Part shown: piece after piece, positions 35,459-43,139 of the stretch
Position numbering within the stretch: position 1 is the first letter of the stretch
Layout of the letters: the number at the start of each line of letters is the position of its first letter
Source: Brachycybe producta
Taxonomy: Eukaryota; Arthropoda; Diplopoda; Playtdesmida; Andrognathidae
DNA length: 64,000 bases
NCBI GenBank assembly: GCA_036925085.1
Contig: JAUPFP010000120.1
Coordinates: forward strand, 139,501 to 203,500
Reading direction: 5' to 3'
Notes under the pieces: model-generated
Told to the model about the DNA's origin: nothing
Seen by the model: the letters and a program-made list of their open reading frames with translations, nothing else
Database searches by the model: none
Position numbers and translations under genes: made by a program

Positions 35459-36519
35459 TTTTGTAGTTGTTTCAAATCTCCCGCTTTAATCCAACTGTTG
35501 TGTTTATCAGCGTATCCTTTCCACTTCACCAAAAGTTGCCGGTGCTGTCCTTTTCCTTTTTCAGCTACAACTTTTTCTACCCTCCAAAAATCGCTGTCTT
35601 TCTTGTCAATTTTTTGAAGTTCTTCCTCGTAAAACGTACCTTCTAATAGTTCTCCATCAATATCCACGAGACGGTATACCGAAGGTATTCGGTCGATACG
35701 CGCAGAGATGGTGAAAACTTCGTCCGACCAATTGGGTAAGTAACCTTTTTCGAAAGTTAGCTTCGTCTTGGAAATACGAACACGGTCACCTACTTTGAAC
35801 TTGGGCAATCTACTATTGGCTGATGGAAACAATCGTTTAAATACATCTTTTTCATTGGTAGATGAGACTTTCTCCGGAGCCATGCCAATGCTTCTATGAT
35901 ACGATGCATTGTATCCTTTCACCAGATGACTCAACTTATCAATGTACTGATAATTCCCTTTCGCTGTAAAATACCTCCACATGCGTGATTTCAAAGTTCT
36001 ATTAAAACGTTCGACAACGGCAGCTTTGACTTCGTTAAAAGTGGTATAAAATCCAATACCATTTTCTTTGAGAAAGGTCTGAAAGTTCTTATTCAGGAAT
36101 TCTTTACCCCTATCCGATTGAATTTTTCTCGGCTTCCTTCCATCTCGCAGAATAATTTTTGAAGCAGCGATCATTTCCTTTCCAGTTTTTTGTTTTAATG
36201 GTTGAACCCAAGCATGTTTTGAAAAAACATCGATACAAGTTAAAAGATAGTTGTAACCCTTATTCTCTTTTTTGTAAGACTGCATATCCACGAGATCCAT
36301 CTGCCATACATCGTCTATTTTACTGACCAATGTTCTATTTCTCGTAAATGTTCTTCTCACTGGTTTATGTAAAGTGTAGACATCTTGCGTTCGTAACCAG
36401 GCTTCAATTTCACCCCGAGTAAATTTCTTTCCAGTTGCCGCATGAAGGCGGTCCACACCTCCGAAAGACCCGCTGGAGGATGGATCATAATAAATTTTTT
36501 TGAGTTCTTTGTTTTTCAT
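35455..36519 (-). CDS. Retroviral-like integrase with chromodomain
   Basis: 354 residues from the ATG at 36519, chosen for its ATGA overlap with the preceding stop; an in-frame ATG 12 bp upstream exists. The catalytic triad is Asp75 (W-Q-M-D-L-V-D), Asp136 (Q-S-D-R-G-K-E-F) and Glu170 (A-V-V-E-R-F-N-R-T-L-K). After a small beta-rich segment with K-V-G-D-R-V-R-I there is a C-terminal chromodomain (F-W-R-V-E-K-V and L-V-K-W-K-G-Y..H-N-S-W-I). It inserts the element with 6-bp duplication, as seen at its ends. The chromodomain may steer insertion to modified chromatin. All key residues are intact. Confidence 0.95.
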   Translation of the reverse strand: MKNKELKKIYYDPSSSGSFGGVDRLHAATGKKFTRGEIEAWLRTQDVYTLHKPVRRTFTRNRTLVSKIDDVWQMDLVDMQSYKKENKGYNYLLTCIDVFSKHAWVQPLKQKTGKEMIAASKIILRDGRKPRKIQSDRGKEFLNKNFQTFLKENGIGFYTTFNEVKAAVVERFNRTLKSRMWRYFTAKGNYQYIDKLSHLVKGYNASYHRSIGMAPEKVSSTNEKDVFKRLFPSANSRLPKFKVGDRVRISKTKLTFEKGYLPNWSDEVFTISARIDRIPSVYRLVDIDGELLEGTFYEEELQKIDKKDSDFWRVEKVVAEKGKGQHRQLLVKWKGYADKHNSWIKAGDLKQLQK

Positions 36520-37118
36520 GATTCTTCCCATACGGGACGGTTAGATTCTTTGGTTTCTGGATGATAATCCCATCGCTTGTCGTTAGCTATGAGAGATCGA
36601 GGTACATTCATTTTTTTCAGCTCCGTGATAAATGGCTCCCATCCTGGGGGCTCGTATCTAGTTTTACTGATAACGAGATCTCTAGTAAGGTCCATAATAT
36701 TGGTATTCGGCACGACTTGACCATTTATCAGAAGCTGATGCGATGAATTCCAACTTAATGGCCCTCTACCATCTTTTATCAAATTGAGAAGACGACCGGC
36801 CTTCTTCTGTTGTGTCTTCGGCAGTTGGTTAACTATATCGCTGATACCTGATGATTGTTTTTCTTCAATGGGACTCGAAAAACCAGGGTCCTCTAATGTC
36901 ACTTTCGTTACCTCTTTGGGTCTGTTCTCATAAATGGATTTATACCGGTGTTGTAATTGTCCTAGAAGTAAAACCTTATTGTAGTTATCCAAGTTTTCTT
37001 CTTCTAAAATACGTTGAATGGCCTTTTCAATGTCTCTTAGAGTACGTTGAACGGGCGTTTTATTTTCTTGTCTTTCTCGATATTGAGCTTCCCAAGATTC
37101 AGCGGGGATGAGGATCAT
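36516..37118 (-). CDS. Conserved Polinton protein, unknown role
   Basis: 200 residues from the ATG at 37118, which forms ATGA with the upstream stop; the open frame extends 23 codons further up but those overlap the neighbour. It begins M-I-L-I-P-A-E-S-W. It has a helical, charged middle and a conserved C-terminal pattern (D-G-R-G-P-L-S-W-N, I-N-G-Q-V-V-P, N-I-M-D-L, P-P-G-W-E-P-F and L-K-K-M-N-V-P). I recall this pattern as common in animal Polintons and related viruses, always near the integrase, but no function is known to me. A virion or packaging role is a guess from its place between the membrane-active protein and integrase. Confidence 0.7.
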   Translation of the reverse strand: MILIPAESWEAQYRERQENKTPVQRTLRDIEKAIQRILEEENLDNYNKVLLLGQLQHRYKSIYENRPKEVTKVTLEDPGFSSPIEEKQSSGISDIVNQLPKTQQKKAGRLLNLIKDGRGPLSWNSSHQLLINGQVVPNTNIMDLTRDLVISKTRYEPPGWEPFITELKKMNVPRSLIANDKRWDYHPETKESNRPVWEES

Positions 37119-37474
37119 TTTCTCGGCCATGATGTTATTAAACCCGTTAACATCGACAATACGGGAGAAATTAACAGCGGAAGCCAACCCCCTTTTTGTT
37201 TGACGAGAAAGTTTTTCTTCGACTTTGGAGATGCTTTCGTAGTCACTAATTTATTCAGTACATGGCTATAGGGTCGTAACTTTCTTTTTTCACGTTCACT
37301 CAGTACAATGTTAGAGTTCCCAATATTATGCGCGCAATCACACAAACACTGAATAAAATCCAAGTTGGAGTTCTTTAGAAGTTCTTTTTGAAGTCGCGGA
37401 TTACTTTCCACAGCTACGTGTAATCTGTGAATGTTACGATCGAGACGTGAAGGAATTTTTTGACTTACTTTCAT
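37115..37474 (-). CDS. Small protein with hydrophobic C-terminal segment
   Basis: 119 residues. The N-terminal two thirds are basic and helical (L-S-E-R-E-K-R-K-L-R-P, then K-K-N-F-L-V-K-Q-K-G-G). The C-terminus is a hydrophobic stretch (L-P-L-L-I-S-P-V-L-S-M-L-T-G-L-I) ended by S-W-P-R-K. The layout, with K-Q-x-G-G before a hydrophobic helix, recurs in Polinton/adintovirus genomes and suggests a membrane-active virion protein, comparable in role to adenovirus pVI; that analogy is inference. Both ends overlap neighbours by ATGA (ATPase upstream, conserved protein downstream). Confidence 0.7.
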   Translation of the reverse strand: MKVSQKIPSRLDRNIHRLHVAVESNPRLQKELLKNSNLDFIQCLCDCAHNIGNSNIVLSEREKRKLRPYSHVLNKLVTTKASPKSKKNFLVKQKGGWLPLLISPVLSMLTGLITSWPRK

Positions 37475-38307
37475 CGTTGTTTAGGTAAAAATACAGCGGT
37501 ATACTCTCCCGGAAATATATTCGTTCTGAGCCTAGAATTGTCATCCGCATTCTGCGTGAGATCAATCATCAAGTAACTGTACGGATCACGAGTACTCTGG
37601 TTAAAGGCATCGATCATAAACTTGGTGTTACCAGGATACATCTGATGAGACAAATGAGCAATTTGAGATTTGTCACGAGGGTTTTTAAAAAGAACCAGAT
37701 AAGAGGCATTCAAAGAAATGGTGCGCTGATACGGGTTCTTGTCAAAAATATTTTGAGTAATAAATATAACACTTATATTTCTATGATGCGAATCACACGT
37801 AAAGAGCTGAGAAACACCCCTATCCACATCTTGAAACAGATCGTCGAGTACAATAAGCTGGTTTCTATCGCATCTTAGAGTCTTCATGTCAGGCATTCCT
37901 TTTAGAAATGTCGCTCGAGTCCCATAAAGTGAATACCAGTCTTGATATTGAGAATAGTACCACGTTACTCTTTCCGGTGGGGGTTTAATCATTCCCCTGG
38001 CATGATCCAAAATTTTCTTAACGAAGGTTGTTTTCCCGCAATTGCTGGGACCGGCAATAATCATCCTAAACGGTGCCTTCAATGGAATGAAGGAACCCTC
38101 TTTTTCCATGATCGATACGGAATGTTGCGGTAGTTGTATATTGGCAGGTGCTTCCGTTTTAGTAGAAATAGCGATGTTCGTTGTTTCGAGGATAAGCATA
38201 AGAGCCCCTATGCAGCCCATAACGATGTATTTTATACTCGGTTTCCTTTTTTGCGACATCACCGTTTCCTCTATCGTTAAGCGCGATATTTCATCTTGCT
38301 CTACCAT
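37471..38307 (-). CDS. Genome-packaging ATPase (FtsK/HerA, A32-like)
   Basis: 278 residues. Walker A is I-I-A-G-P-S-N-C-G-K-T-T (86-94) and Walker B is L-I-V-L-D-D (Asp155, Asp156), followed by S-V-I-F-I-T-Q-N. This is the order of A32-like viral packaging ATPases that drive DNA into capsids. Residues 1-66 form an unusual extension with a probable membrane segment (about 27-48) after a basic patch. The codons for S-I-K-Y inside it spell TATAAAATA on the coding strand, a good TATA box about 120 bp before Met67. A shorter protein from Met67 (ATG at 38109) is therefore an alternative and would still contain the full ATPase core. The stop forms ATGA with the next gene. Confidence 0.93.
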   Translation of the reverse strand: MVEQDEISRLTIEETVMSQKRKPSIKYIVMGCIGALMLILETTNIAISTKTEAPANIQLPQHSVSIMEKEGSFIPLKAPFRMIIAGPSNCGKTTFVKKILDHARGMIKPPPERVTWYYSQYQDWYSLYGTRATFLKGMPDMKTLRCDRNQLIVLDDLFQDVDRGVSQLFTCDSHHRNISVIFITQNIFDKNPYQRTISLNASYLVLFKNPRDKSQIAHLSHQMYPGNTKFMIDAFNQSTRDPYSYLMIDLTQNADDNSRLRTNIFPGEYTAVFLPKQR

Positions 38308-38351
38308 TTTAGCTTCAAGAATGTAACGAGAATGAGTACATAGCGTGATAT

Positions 38352-38720
38352 TTATTCAGTATTAGTACAAGCTTTGAAAATTTCACATCGCCACTCATAT
38401 TCTAACCAATGGTCGATCAGATACAAAATTCCTTGAATGATGACGCTTCTAATCGGTTTGGCATATTCGATCCAGCGGTTTAACACAAATAAGACATTCA
38501 CACTCTCGAATAAATCATTTATTTTTTTCCTTTCGTATTCCTCGGGATACATCGTACAAAAATGTGTCGGAACTTGACTTCCATCACCCGCTTTTAGGAG
38601 TTCGTCTTGATGAACACAGTCAGCACACGCTTTATTCCAACCTGGTAATTTTATCATGGTTTTTATCGCATCACGAGCTTGCGCGCGAATACCAGGAAAA
38701 TCCGTTGGCGTATACAACAT
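38352..38720 (-). CDS. Cys-containing Polinton accessory protein, unknown
   Basis: 122 residues. Near the middle is C-A-D-C followed by H-F-C, which could bind a metal (Cys48, Cys51 and a Cys/His pair about 20 residues later are approximate). The C-terminal half is helical (W-I-E-Y, W-L-E-Y-E-W). The ATG is directly preceded by TTTTACTCAG-A, a good splice acceptor. Its stop codon overlaps AATAAA (CTGAATAAATA), so its mRNA may end before the ATPase unit. I recognise no family. Confidence 0.6.
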   Translation of the reverse strand: MLYTPTDFPGIRAQARDAIKTMIKLPGWNKACADCVHQDELLKAGDGSQVPTHFCTMYPEEYERKKINDLFESVNVLFVLNRWIEYAKPIRSVIIQGILYLIDHWLEYEWRCEIFKACTNTE

Positions 38721-38749
38721 TCTGAGTAAAATAAATTGTACATATTAGC

Positions 38750-39310
38750 TTATTTCTGTTTTTGTACCCATAATCCAAAAATATAAGCCTCATTTTTTGC
38801 ACAATGTGCTATTCCATTTCTCCGTTTTTTATGACGACTACACGTATAGTCAACTTCTTGAGGGCCAAAGATTGTCAGTAAATTCTCATATTTCATACAA
38901 AGGCCTAGTTTCTCGAGGTTTATGCTAGGAATATTTAATTTCATTAATACATTTTTTTCCACAGTGCCCCCCTTATAAGCAAATAAGGCATTTGAATTTT
39001 TCTCAGAGGCATGCGTATACAAGCTACGTAAAACATTCAGAAATGTTGAAAATGTGATATCATCAATATCATTTCTATAAGAAAGACCATGAATATGTGC
39101 CGTCACGAATTGCATTGTTCTGACATCCTTTTCAGTAAACAGTCTATTTTGAGGAAGTCGAATAAACATATTATGCGGGTGTGGATCACCGATAGTATAG
39201 TATCCCAATTCCTTAATGTAAAAATCACTTCCAATTTGAAATCCATCACAATCAATAACGGTGGATATATTGCCGAAAATAGGCATTCTGGAAATTAATT
39301 TTTCATTCAT
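38750..39310 (-). CDS. DEDD-exonuclease-like accessory protein
   Basis: 186 residues if the first ATG is used; an acceptor (AATTTCCAG-A) just before Met9 (ATG at 39286) suggests a spliced start there. The pattern V-I-D-C-D-G-F, F-Y-I-K-E-L-G, H-I-H-G-L-S-Y, K-G-G-T-V-E-K and C-S-R-H...H-C-A-K-N-E-A resembles a family of RNase-H-fold, 3'-5' exonuclease-like proteins often carried by mobile elements and viruses of invertebrates. The catalytic set looks incomplete (D-x-D at the first motif and H-x-A-K at the last), so it may be non-catalytic. It is the first gene leftward from a divergent promoter shared with the RING gene. Confidence 0.6.
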   Translation of the reverse strand: MNEKLISRMPIFGNISTVIDCDGFQIGSDFYIKELGYYTIGDPHPHNMFIRLPQNRLFTEKDVRTMQFVTAHIHGLSYRNDIDDITFSTFLNVLRSLYTHASEKNSNALFAYKGGTVEKNVLMKLNIPSINLEKLGLCMKYENLLTIFGPQEVDYTCSRHKKRRNGIAHCAKNEAYIFGLWVQKQK

Positions 39311-39630
39311 AAGGCTGAATCAAACCGAGAAAAGAAAAAACATACCTAATGCCGTGAAATCCGAGGCTTCGGGTAATGAGTAGATCTTGCCATAGCGTAT
39401 ACGTTTCTCCAAGTACTTATACCCCTTAGCTTATTCCATTCTTGTTTCCAAGGGGTGTAAATAAATCTCAGCCTTGACAAAACAAGAATAAACGTGTTCA
39501 GACATGTTTAGGCTTGTTCAAACACGCCTTGATGTGGTCCAAAGGGTGTGTCTAAATCATGAACTTATGAACACATGTATAGGCATGATGACTCATCTGT
39601 CTAATCTGTCCTACTGAAATACTCCTGAGG
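39311..39630. promoter_or_regulatory. Divergent promoter region with a p53-type response element
   Basis: A 320-bp region lies between the leftward exonuclease-like gene and the rightward RING gene. Positions 39500-39519 read AGACATGTTTAGGCTTGTTC: two abutting half-sites that each fit RRRCWWGYYY exactly. An AP-1 word TGACTCA is near 39590. A TATA-like GTATAAG on the - strand lies near 39418. A donor-like TTAG-GTATGT on the - strand is at 39346/39345. Confidence 0.55.
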
Positions 39631-40246
39631 ATGTACCATGTCTGGTCCCCGTTAACACTATTTCTCATACCTAATGTTAATTTTTCGGAGCATGATAATT
39701 CCCGAGCCTATTGTCAAACCTTGGTTGGGCATGATGCAATTATGTCTTCTTATAATTCATGTATTCCATTTGTAGACATTGCATCTGATTCTGAAACGGA
39801 GCCTGAAACTGTCTCGAATGCCTCTACTAGAAGTGCTGCAGTTAATAGACATCCAATTGTCTATCTCGATGACTCCAGTAAGTAATTAGATTGGATGTAA
39901 AAAAATTTAAAAAAAAAATAATGAAATTGCAACTGCAGATGACACGACCGATAGTGAAATTCTCCTCCAGCTGATGGGAAATCCACCTGTAAGCCGAAAA
40001 GAAGAACTTCTGGAGAAACTACTACCCTACGATGATGAAGAAACGGCCACTATCAAATATTGTACTATTTGTTTAGTGAAGGGTGCACGGGTTGTATTTG
40101 ACCCTTGTAAGCATCAAGCTGCCTGTAAGGCATGTACAACAACGTTATTAGAAATGGAAAGTTTTTTATGCCCAGTGTGTAGAAACCCCATTTCAAATGT
40201 AATTGATGTTTACCAGCCCTTAACAGACTTATTGCCAATTCAATGA
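39631..40246 (+). CDS. RING finger protein (two exons), possible SUMO-directed E3
   Basis: Exon 1 is 39631-39877 and exon 2 is 39939-40246, joined across GTAAGT..CTGCAG in frame; the product is 184 residues. The C-terminal C3HC4 RING has C-T-I-C, then C-K-H, C-K-A-C and C-P-V-C-R, in the style of IAP-type RINGs; no BIR domain is present. The N-terminal half is acidic with two hydrophobic-acidic words, F-V-D-I-A-S-D-S-E-T-E and P-I-V-Y-L-D-D-S, that resemble SUMO-interacting motifs. This suggests a ubiquitin ligase acting on SUMOylated or apoptosis-related substrates. It lies next to, and converges with, the Bcl-2-like gene. The RING is clear; substrate ideas are inference. Confidence 0.75.
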
Positions 40247-40287
40247 ATATCATCTAAAATAAAACCTGAAGTTCTTTTATATATTGA

Positions 40288-40373
40288 ACACTTCTGCAAC
40301 AGACCTCTGCCTGCCTTGGGATACCAAGTTTGCTATCCCTAAGCAGGCAGAGGTCTGTGGAATGCAGAAGTGT
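40288..40373 (+). ncRNA. Pre-miRNA-sized hairpin in the RING/Bcl-2 3' region
   Basis: The arms pair 40288-40298 with 40363-40373 (11 bp), 40299-40314 with 40343-40358 (16 bp, perfect, with GGAA bulged on the 3' side) and 40318-40323 with 40334-40339 (6 bp) around a 10-nt loop. The length of 86 nt and the single bulge resemble a microRNA precursor. It lies between convergent genes, so it could also act in 3'-end formation or be double-stranded RNA. There is no evidence of expression. Confidence 0.45.
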
Positions 40374-40430
40374 CATGAGTTATTATAAAGAAATGAAACA
40401 ATACTGCAAAAAATTTCAGCATGTAACATT

Positions 40431-40907
40431 TTATTGCATTCGTATTAATAAATATAACAAAGTGCTAATCATCAGTAATTGCGGAACCACATGAATAACG
40501 TTACTCGGAGTGTTGTTAGGTGTTGCGTAGACATCCTGCATCGCAGCCCATGATCCATTATCTCGAAGCCACGATGCCGATGACTTGAACACGTATTCAC
40601 CAATATGCACTGCCGTTGCTTCCTCGAATCCGGATCTTGCCAGTTGGAGGACGAGTGCGTAAGTCACTATAATTTTACCGAATGATGGTAATCCTCGATA
40701 AATTTCGTCCAACAAGAAGGTTAATTCTTGGTTCAAATGTGACACAGTTTTTAAAGTTGTTGCTATGGATTCGAAAGCTTGAATATCCTTATTTCGAGCT
40801 TGTTCGGCGAGTTTGTAAATTGTTCGTGAAAAGTTGGAATTCACGGTTTCGTGCGATTGCTTGGCTATATGATACACATCAATGGCAATTTTAGTAGATT
40901 CCTGCAT
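40431..40907 (-). CDS. Bcl-2-like protein
   Basis: 158 residues from the first ATG (40907); the open frame continues 11 codons upstream without ATG. BH1-like L-P-S-F-G-K-I-I-V lies at 73-81, preceded by E-I-Y-R-G, and BH2-like W-L-R-D-N-G-S-W at 113-120 is followed by M-Q-D-V-Y. A hydrophobic C-terminal anchor spans about 137-156 (V-I-H-V-V-P-Q-L-L-M). Order, spacing and tail anchor match Bcl-2 family proteins, probably the multi-domain anti-apoptotic kind known from DNA viruses. BH3 and BH4 are not clear. On the - strand a TATATAG lies about 110 bp upstream (near 41020). Pairing with a RING gene suggests control of host-cell death by the element. Confidence 0.85.
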   Translation of the reverse strand: MQESTKIAIDVYHIAKQSHETVNSNFSRTIYKLAEQARNKDIQAFESIATTLKTVSHLNQELTFLLDEIYRGLPSFGKIIVTYALVLQLARSGFEEATAVHIGEYVFKSSASWLRDNGSWAAMQDVYATPNNTPSNVIHVVPQLLMISTLLYLLIRMQ

Positions 40908-41117
40908 GTTGAACACCTTATTTGTAAAAGCTAAGCACAACTAACATTAAAAAGTATAAAAGTGGTAGGCCTTCATATATATATATATGCATAGTATGAA
41001 TTAAAGCTTCTCACCTTCTATATACAAAACAACAAAGTCGTGAAAACAAGTTTCTTTATCATCACAGTAGGTGGTATCTAGAAGTTTTAAACTTCTTTCT
41101 CTGAGAAGCAAAAAAAA
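40908..41117. other. Promoter-like gap before the right terminal repeat
   Basis: Contains TATATAG on the - strand near 41020 serving the Bcl-2-like gene and a TATAAAA on the + strand near 40954 that points outward with no gene behind it. An (AT)n tract lies at 40977-40989. Confidence 0.4.
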
Positions 41118-41315
41118 ACTGGGTCAAAGTTTTTTTTTCTTATGATGAAGCATTATAACATAGCTATGTCTCTATAGCTTATAAACTGGTTGGCCTTGTG
41201 GTGCAGAAATGACTCAATGAGAGTCTATGGGAGATTGGAATGTGGAGCTCGAAATGAGGTCACCATAGTAGTCTATGGAGAAAAGTGGTGCAGAAATGAC
41301 TTTTCCTATACTACT
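41118..41315 (-). repeat. Right terminal inverted repeat of the Polinton
   Basis: Positions 41198-41315 are the exact reverse complement of 23844-23961. The inner part (41118-41165) again matches the left end after an indel-rich gap. It is followed by the target duplication AGCTCT (41316-41321). Confidence 0.95.
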
Positions 41316-41531
41316 AGCTCTATAAATTTTTTTTTAAAAAATAATGAATAGCAATCAATCATTTTCAAAAATAATGTATTTTGAATTTCTTCAAATGTAC
41401 ATGGCTGTCTTGTAAAAATAATTACAAAATTTAACTGCTTCTTTTCGTCTTAAATTGACCGATTTATTATGCTTTCATCTCAACTGCTATTCAATATTTT
41501 GTGCATTACATTTATTAAACCAACCAGTAAC

Positions 41532-41851
41532 CGAGGCGTAGCTAGGGGAGCAAGCGCCCCAAGCGCCGTTTCTGGGGGCGCCAAAATAGCAAAATAGGAT
41601 TCGATGTTATACAATTTTAATGTGGAAAATATACTCAGCAGCCACGTAAAAATTCAAACAAAAATTAGATTTCACCCAAAATATGGCAAACAAATACTAG
41701 CATCTAATATCGCTACCTTCATATCGCCATTTCGGATTCAGTGAACGTACTCACGCATTAGAATTTCTGTTACTAACATTGTTATTGTTGTTATGGAGGC
41801 GCCATATTTATACCTTGCCCATGGGCGCCAAAAAGTCTAGCTATGCCACTG
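41532..41851. mobile_element. hAT-type MITE, 320 bp, perfect 8-bp target duplication
   Basis: The left end CCGAGGCGTAGCTAGG and right end CTAGCTATGCCACTG form a slightly decayed inverted repeat of the CAGTGGCGTAGC type. The flanks ACCAGTAA (41524-41531) and ACCAGTAA (41852-41859) are identical. No coding capacity. Confidence 0.8.
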
Positions 41852-41869
41852 ACCAGTAAACGCAATAGC

Positions 41870-43030
41870 AAACTGTAAAAGCACAAAATAAAAAACATTC
41901 TTATTGATGCAAAAAGTAGTAAATTATTTTGCATATACCCAATACCCGAAAACACGTGCTTTTTATTTTATACTTATAAACAAATGCTTTTTTACTGTTC
42001 GTATGTTTGCCATTTGCTGTGTTTTGTGAATAAAACACAACAGTATATTTTATGCAAATGTGCACTTATAGACAATTGTTTGTGATCCTTCATAAAACCA
42101 CAGCAACTACTGAATGGAAATAAGAGCATGCATAGAACTACAAAGGGAAAGAAAAAAAAAACAGTGCACATGCAAATGCATATGAAGAGGCAAAGCAAAT
42201 AGTTGCGATAGTTGCACAGACAATGCAAGACTCCACTTTTGTCAACTGGCAAAAGTGGAGTCCTCTGTGCCAGGCCTGATAACGAAATACAGTAGGTGGT
42301 TCAGCAAAAAACTGAAATTACGTTTCCAAACGTTGATATATCATAAGTTTGCGTGAAAATCAAATTAACTATACTTAAAACAATAATTTCTATAGAAATT
42401 CCCATAATAAATTGTAATCAGAAGTGCAATGAAACTTTTTAAACAAAAGGTTTATTGTTTAAAATTACAGCAATATTTTTTTATGACGGTGCAGGTCTCC
42501 GTGGGCCACAGTGACACTTTCGAATAAATGAGGATCTGTTAGTCAATGTGTAACAAACAACTTCAAAGTCTTACTAAGGTACTATCACACTGACAACAAT
42601 TGCGAAGCATCCAAGGACACGCAGCAGCAAACCTTACTGTAAATACTCCCAAAATGATCGACGCAAAAGAGAACAGTAAATCCCTCTAAAAACACGTCAA
42701 CATTTGTTCATTTCGTGGGTATTGCCCAATGATCAAATTCGTAAAAAAAAAATAAATAAATAACCTATAGTAAATTTAATGTACAGTTTTGTCACTATCA
42801 TTGTGGAAAATATAAAGTATAGCATATAAATAATTTCAACATACTGTTAGTTCAGAACAGCATACAGGAGTACAATAAACAGTAATCAACAAACATTTCG
42901 AATTCAATTTCAACAAATAACATAGGCCTAGTCCATAAAAAATATTATTTAGCAACATGACGAATACAATTTATTTAACCTTTTTTTTGCAAATATTTGT
43001 GAAGAAATAATGTACAAATGAATAATCCTT
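41870..43030. other. Intergenic before peptide gene 3
   Basis: No gene supported. The last 120 bp contain words shared with the promoter of peptide gene 2. Confidence 0.5.
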
Positions 43031-43033
43031 CTG

Positions 43034-43040
43034 TATAAAA
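43034..43040 (+). promoter_or_regulatory. TATA box of peptide gene 3
   Basis: TATAAAA, 100 bp before the ATG, preceded by AATCCTTCTG as in peptide gene 2. Confidence 0.65.
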
Positions 43041-43139
43041 CAACTATACACAGTTGAATGTTCAAGAGAGAAGTTTAGGATCTTCTGAAGACCAACACAG
43101 TGTCATATTTTACTATTTTGAAAAACACAAAGCATAATA

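Larger units (their letters stand above)
23844..41315. mobile_element. Complete Polinton/Maverick element, 17,472 bp
   Basis: The ends read AGTAGTATAGG... and ...CCTATACTACT (AG..CT), and the outer 118 bp are identical in inverted orientation. Both sides are flanked by AGCTCT, a perfect 6-bp target duplication (23838-23843 and 41316-41321). These are the hallmarks of Polintons. Inside are protein-primed polymerase B, a chromodomain integrase, packaging ATPase, adenain-like protease, major and minor capsid proteins, a basic core protein, dUTPase and accessory genes. No frame of a core gene is broken. Identical ends and intact genes suggest a recent insertion. With capsid and protease genes present it may be able to make virions, as proposed for Polinton-type viruses; that is inference. 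Confidence 0.97.

Noticed and set aside
40951..40960. TATAAAA on the + strand near the right end as promoter of an outward gene
   Set aside because: No open frame follows before the terminal repeat; left only as a note in the gap entry.
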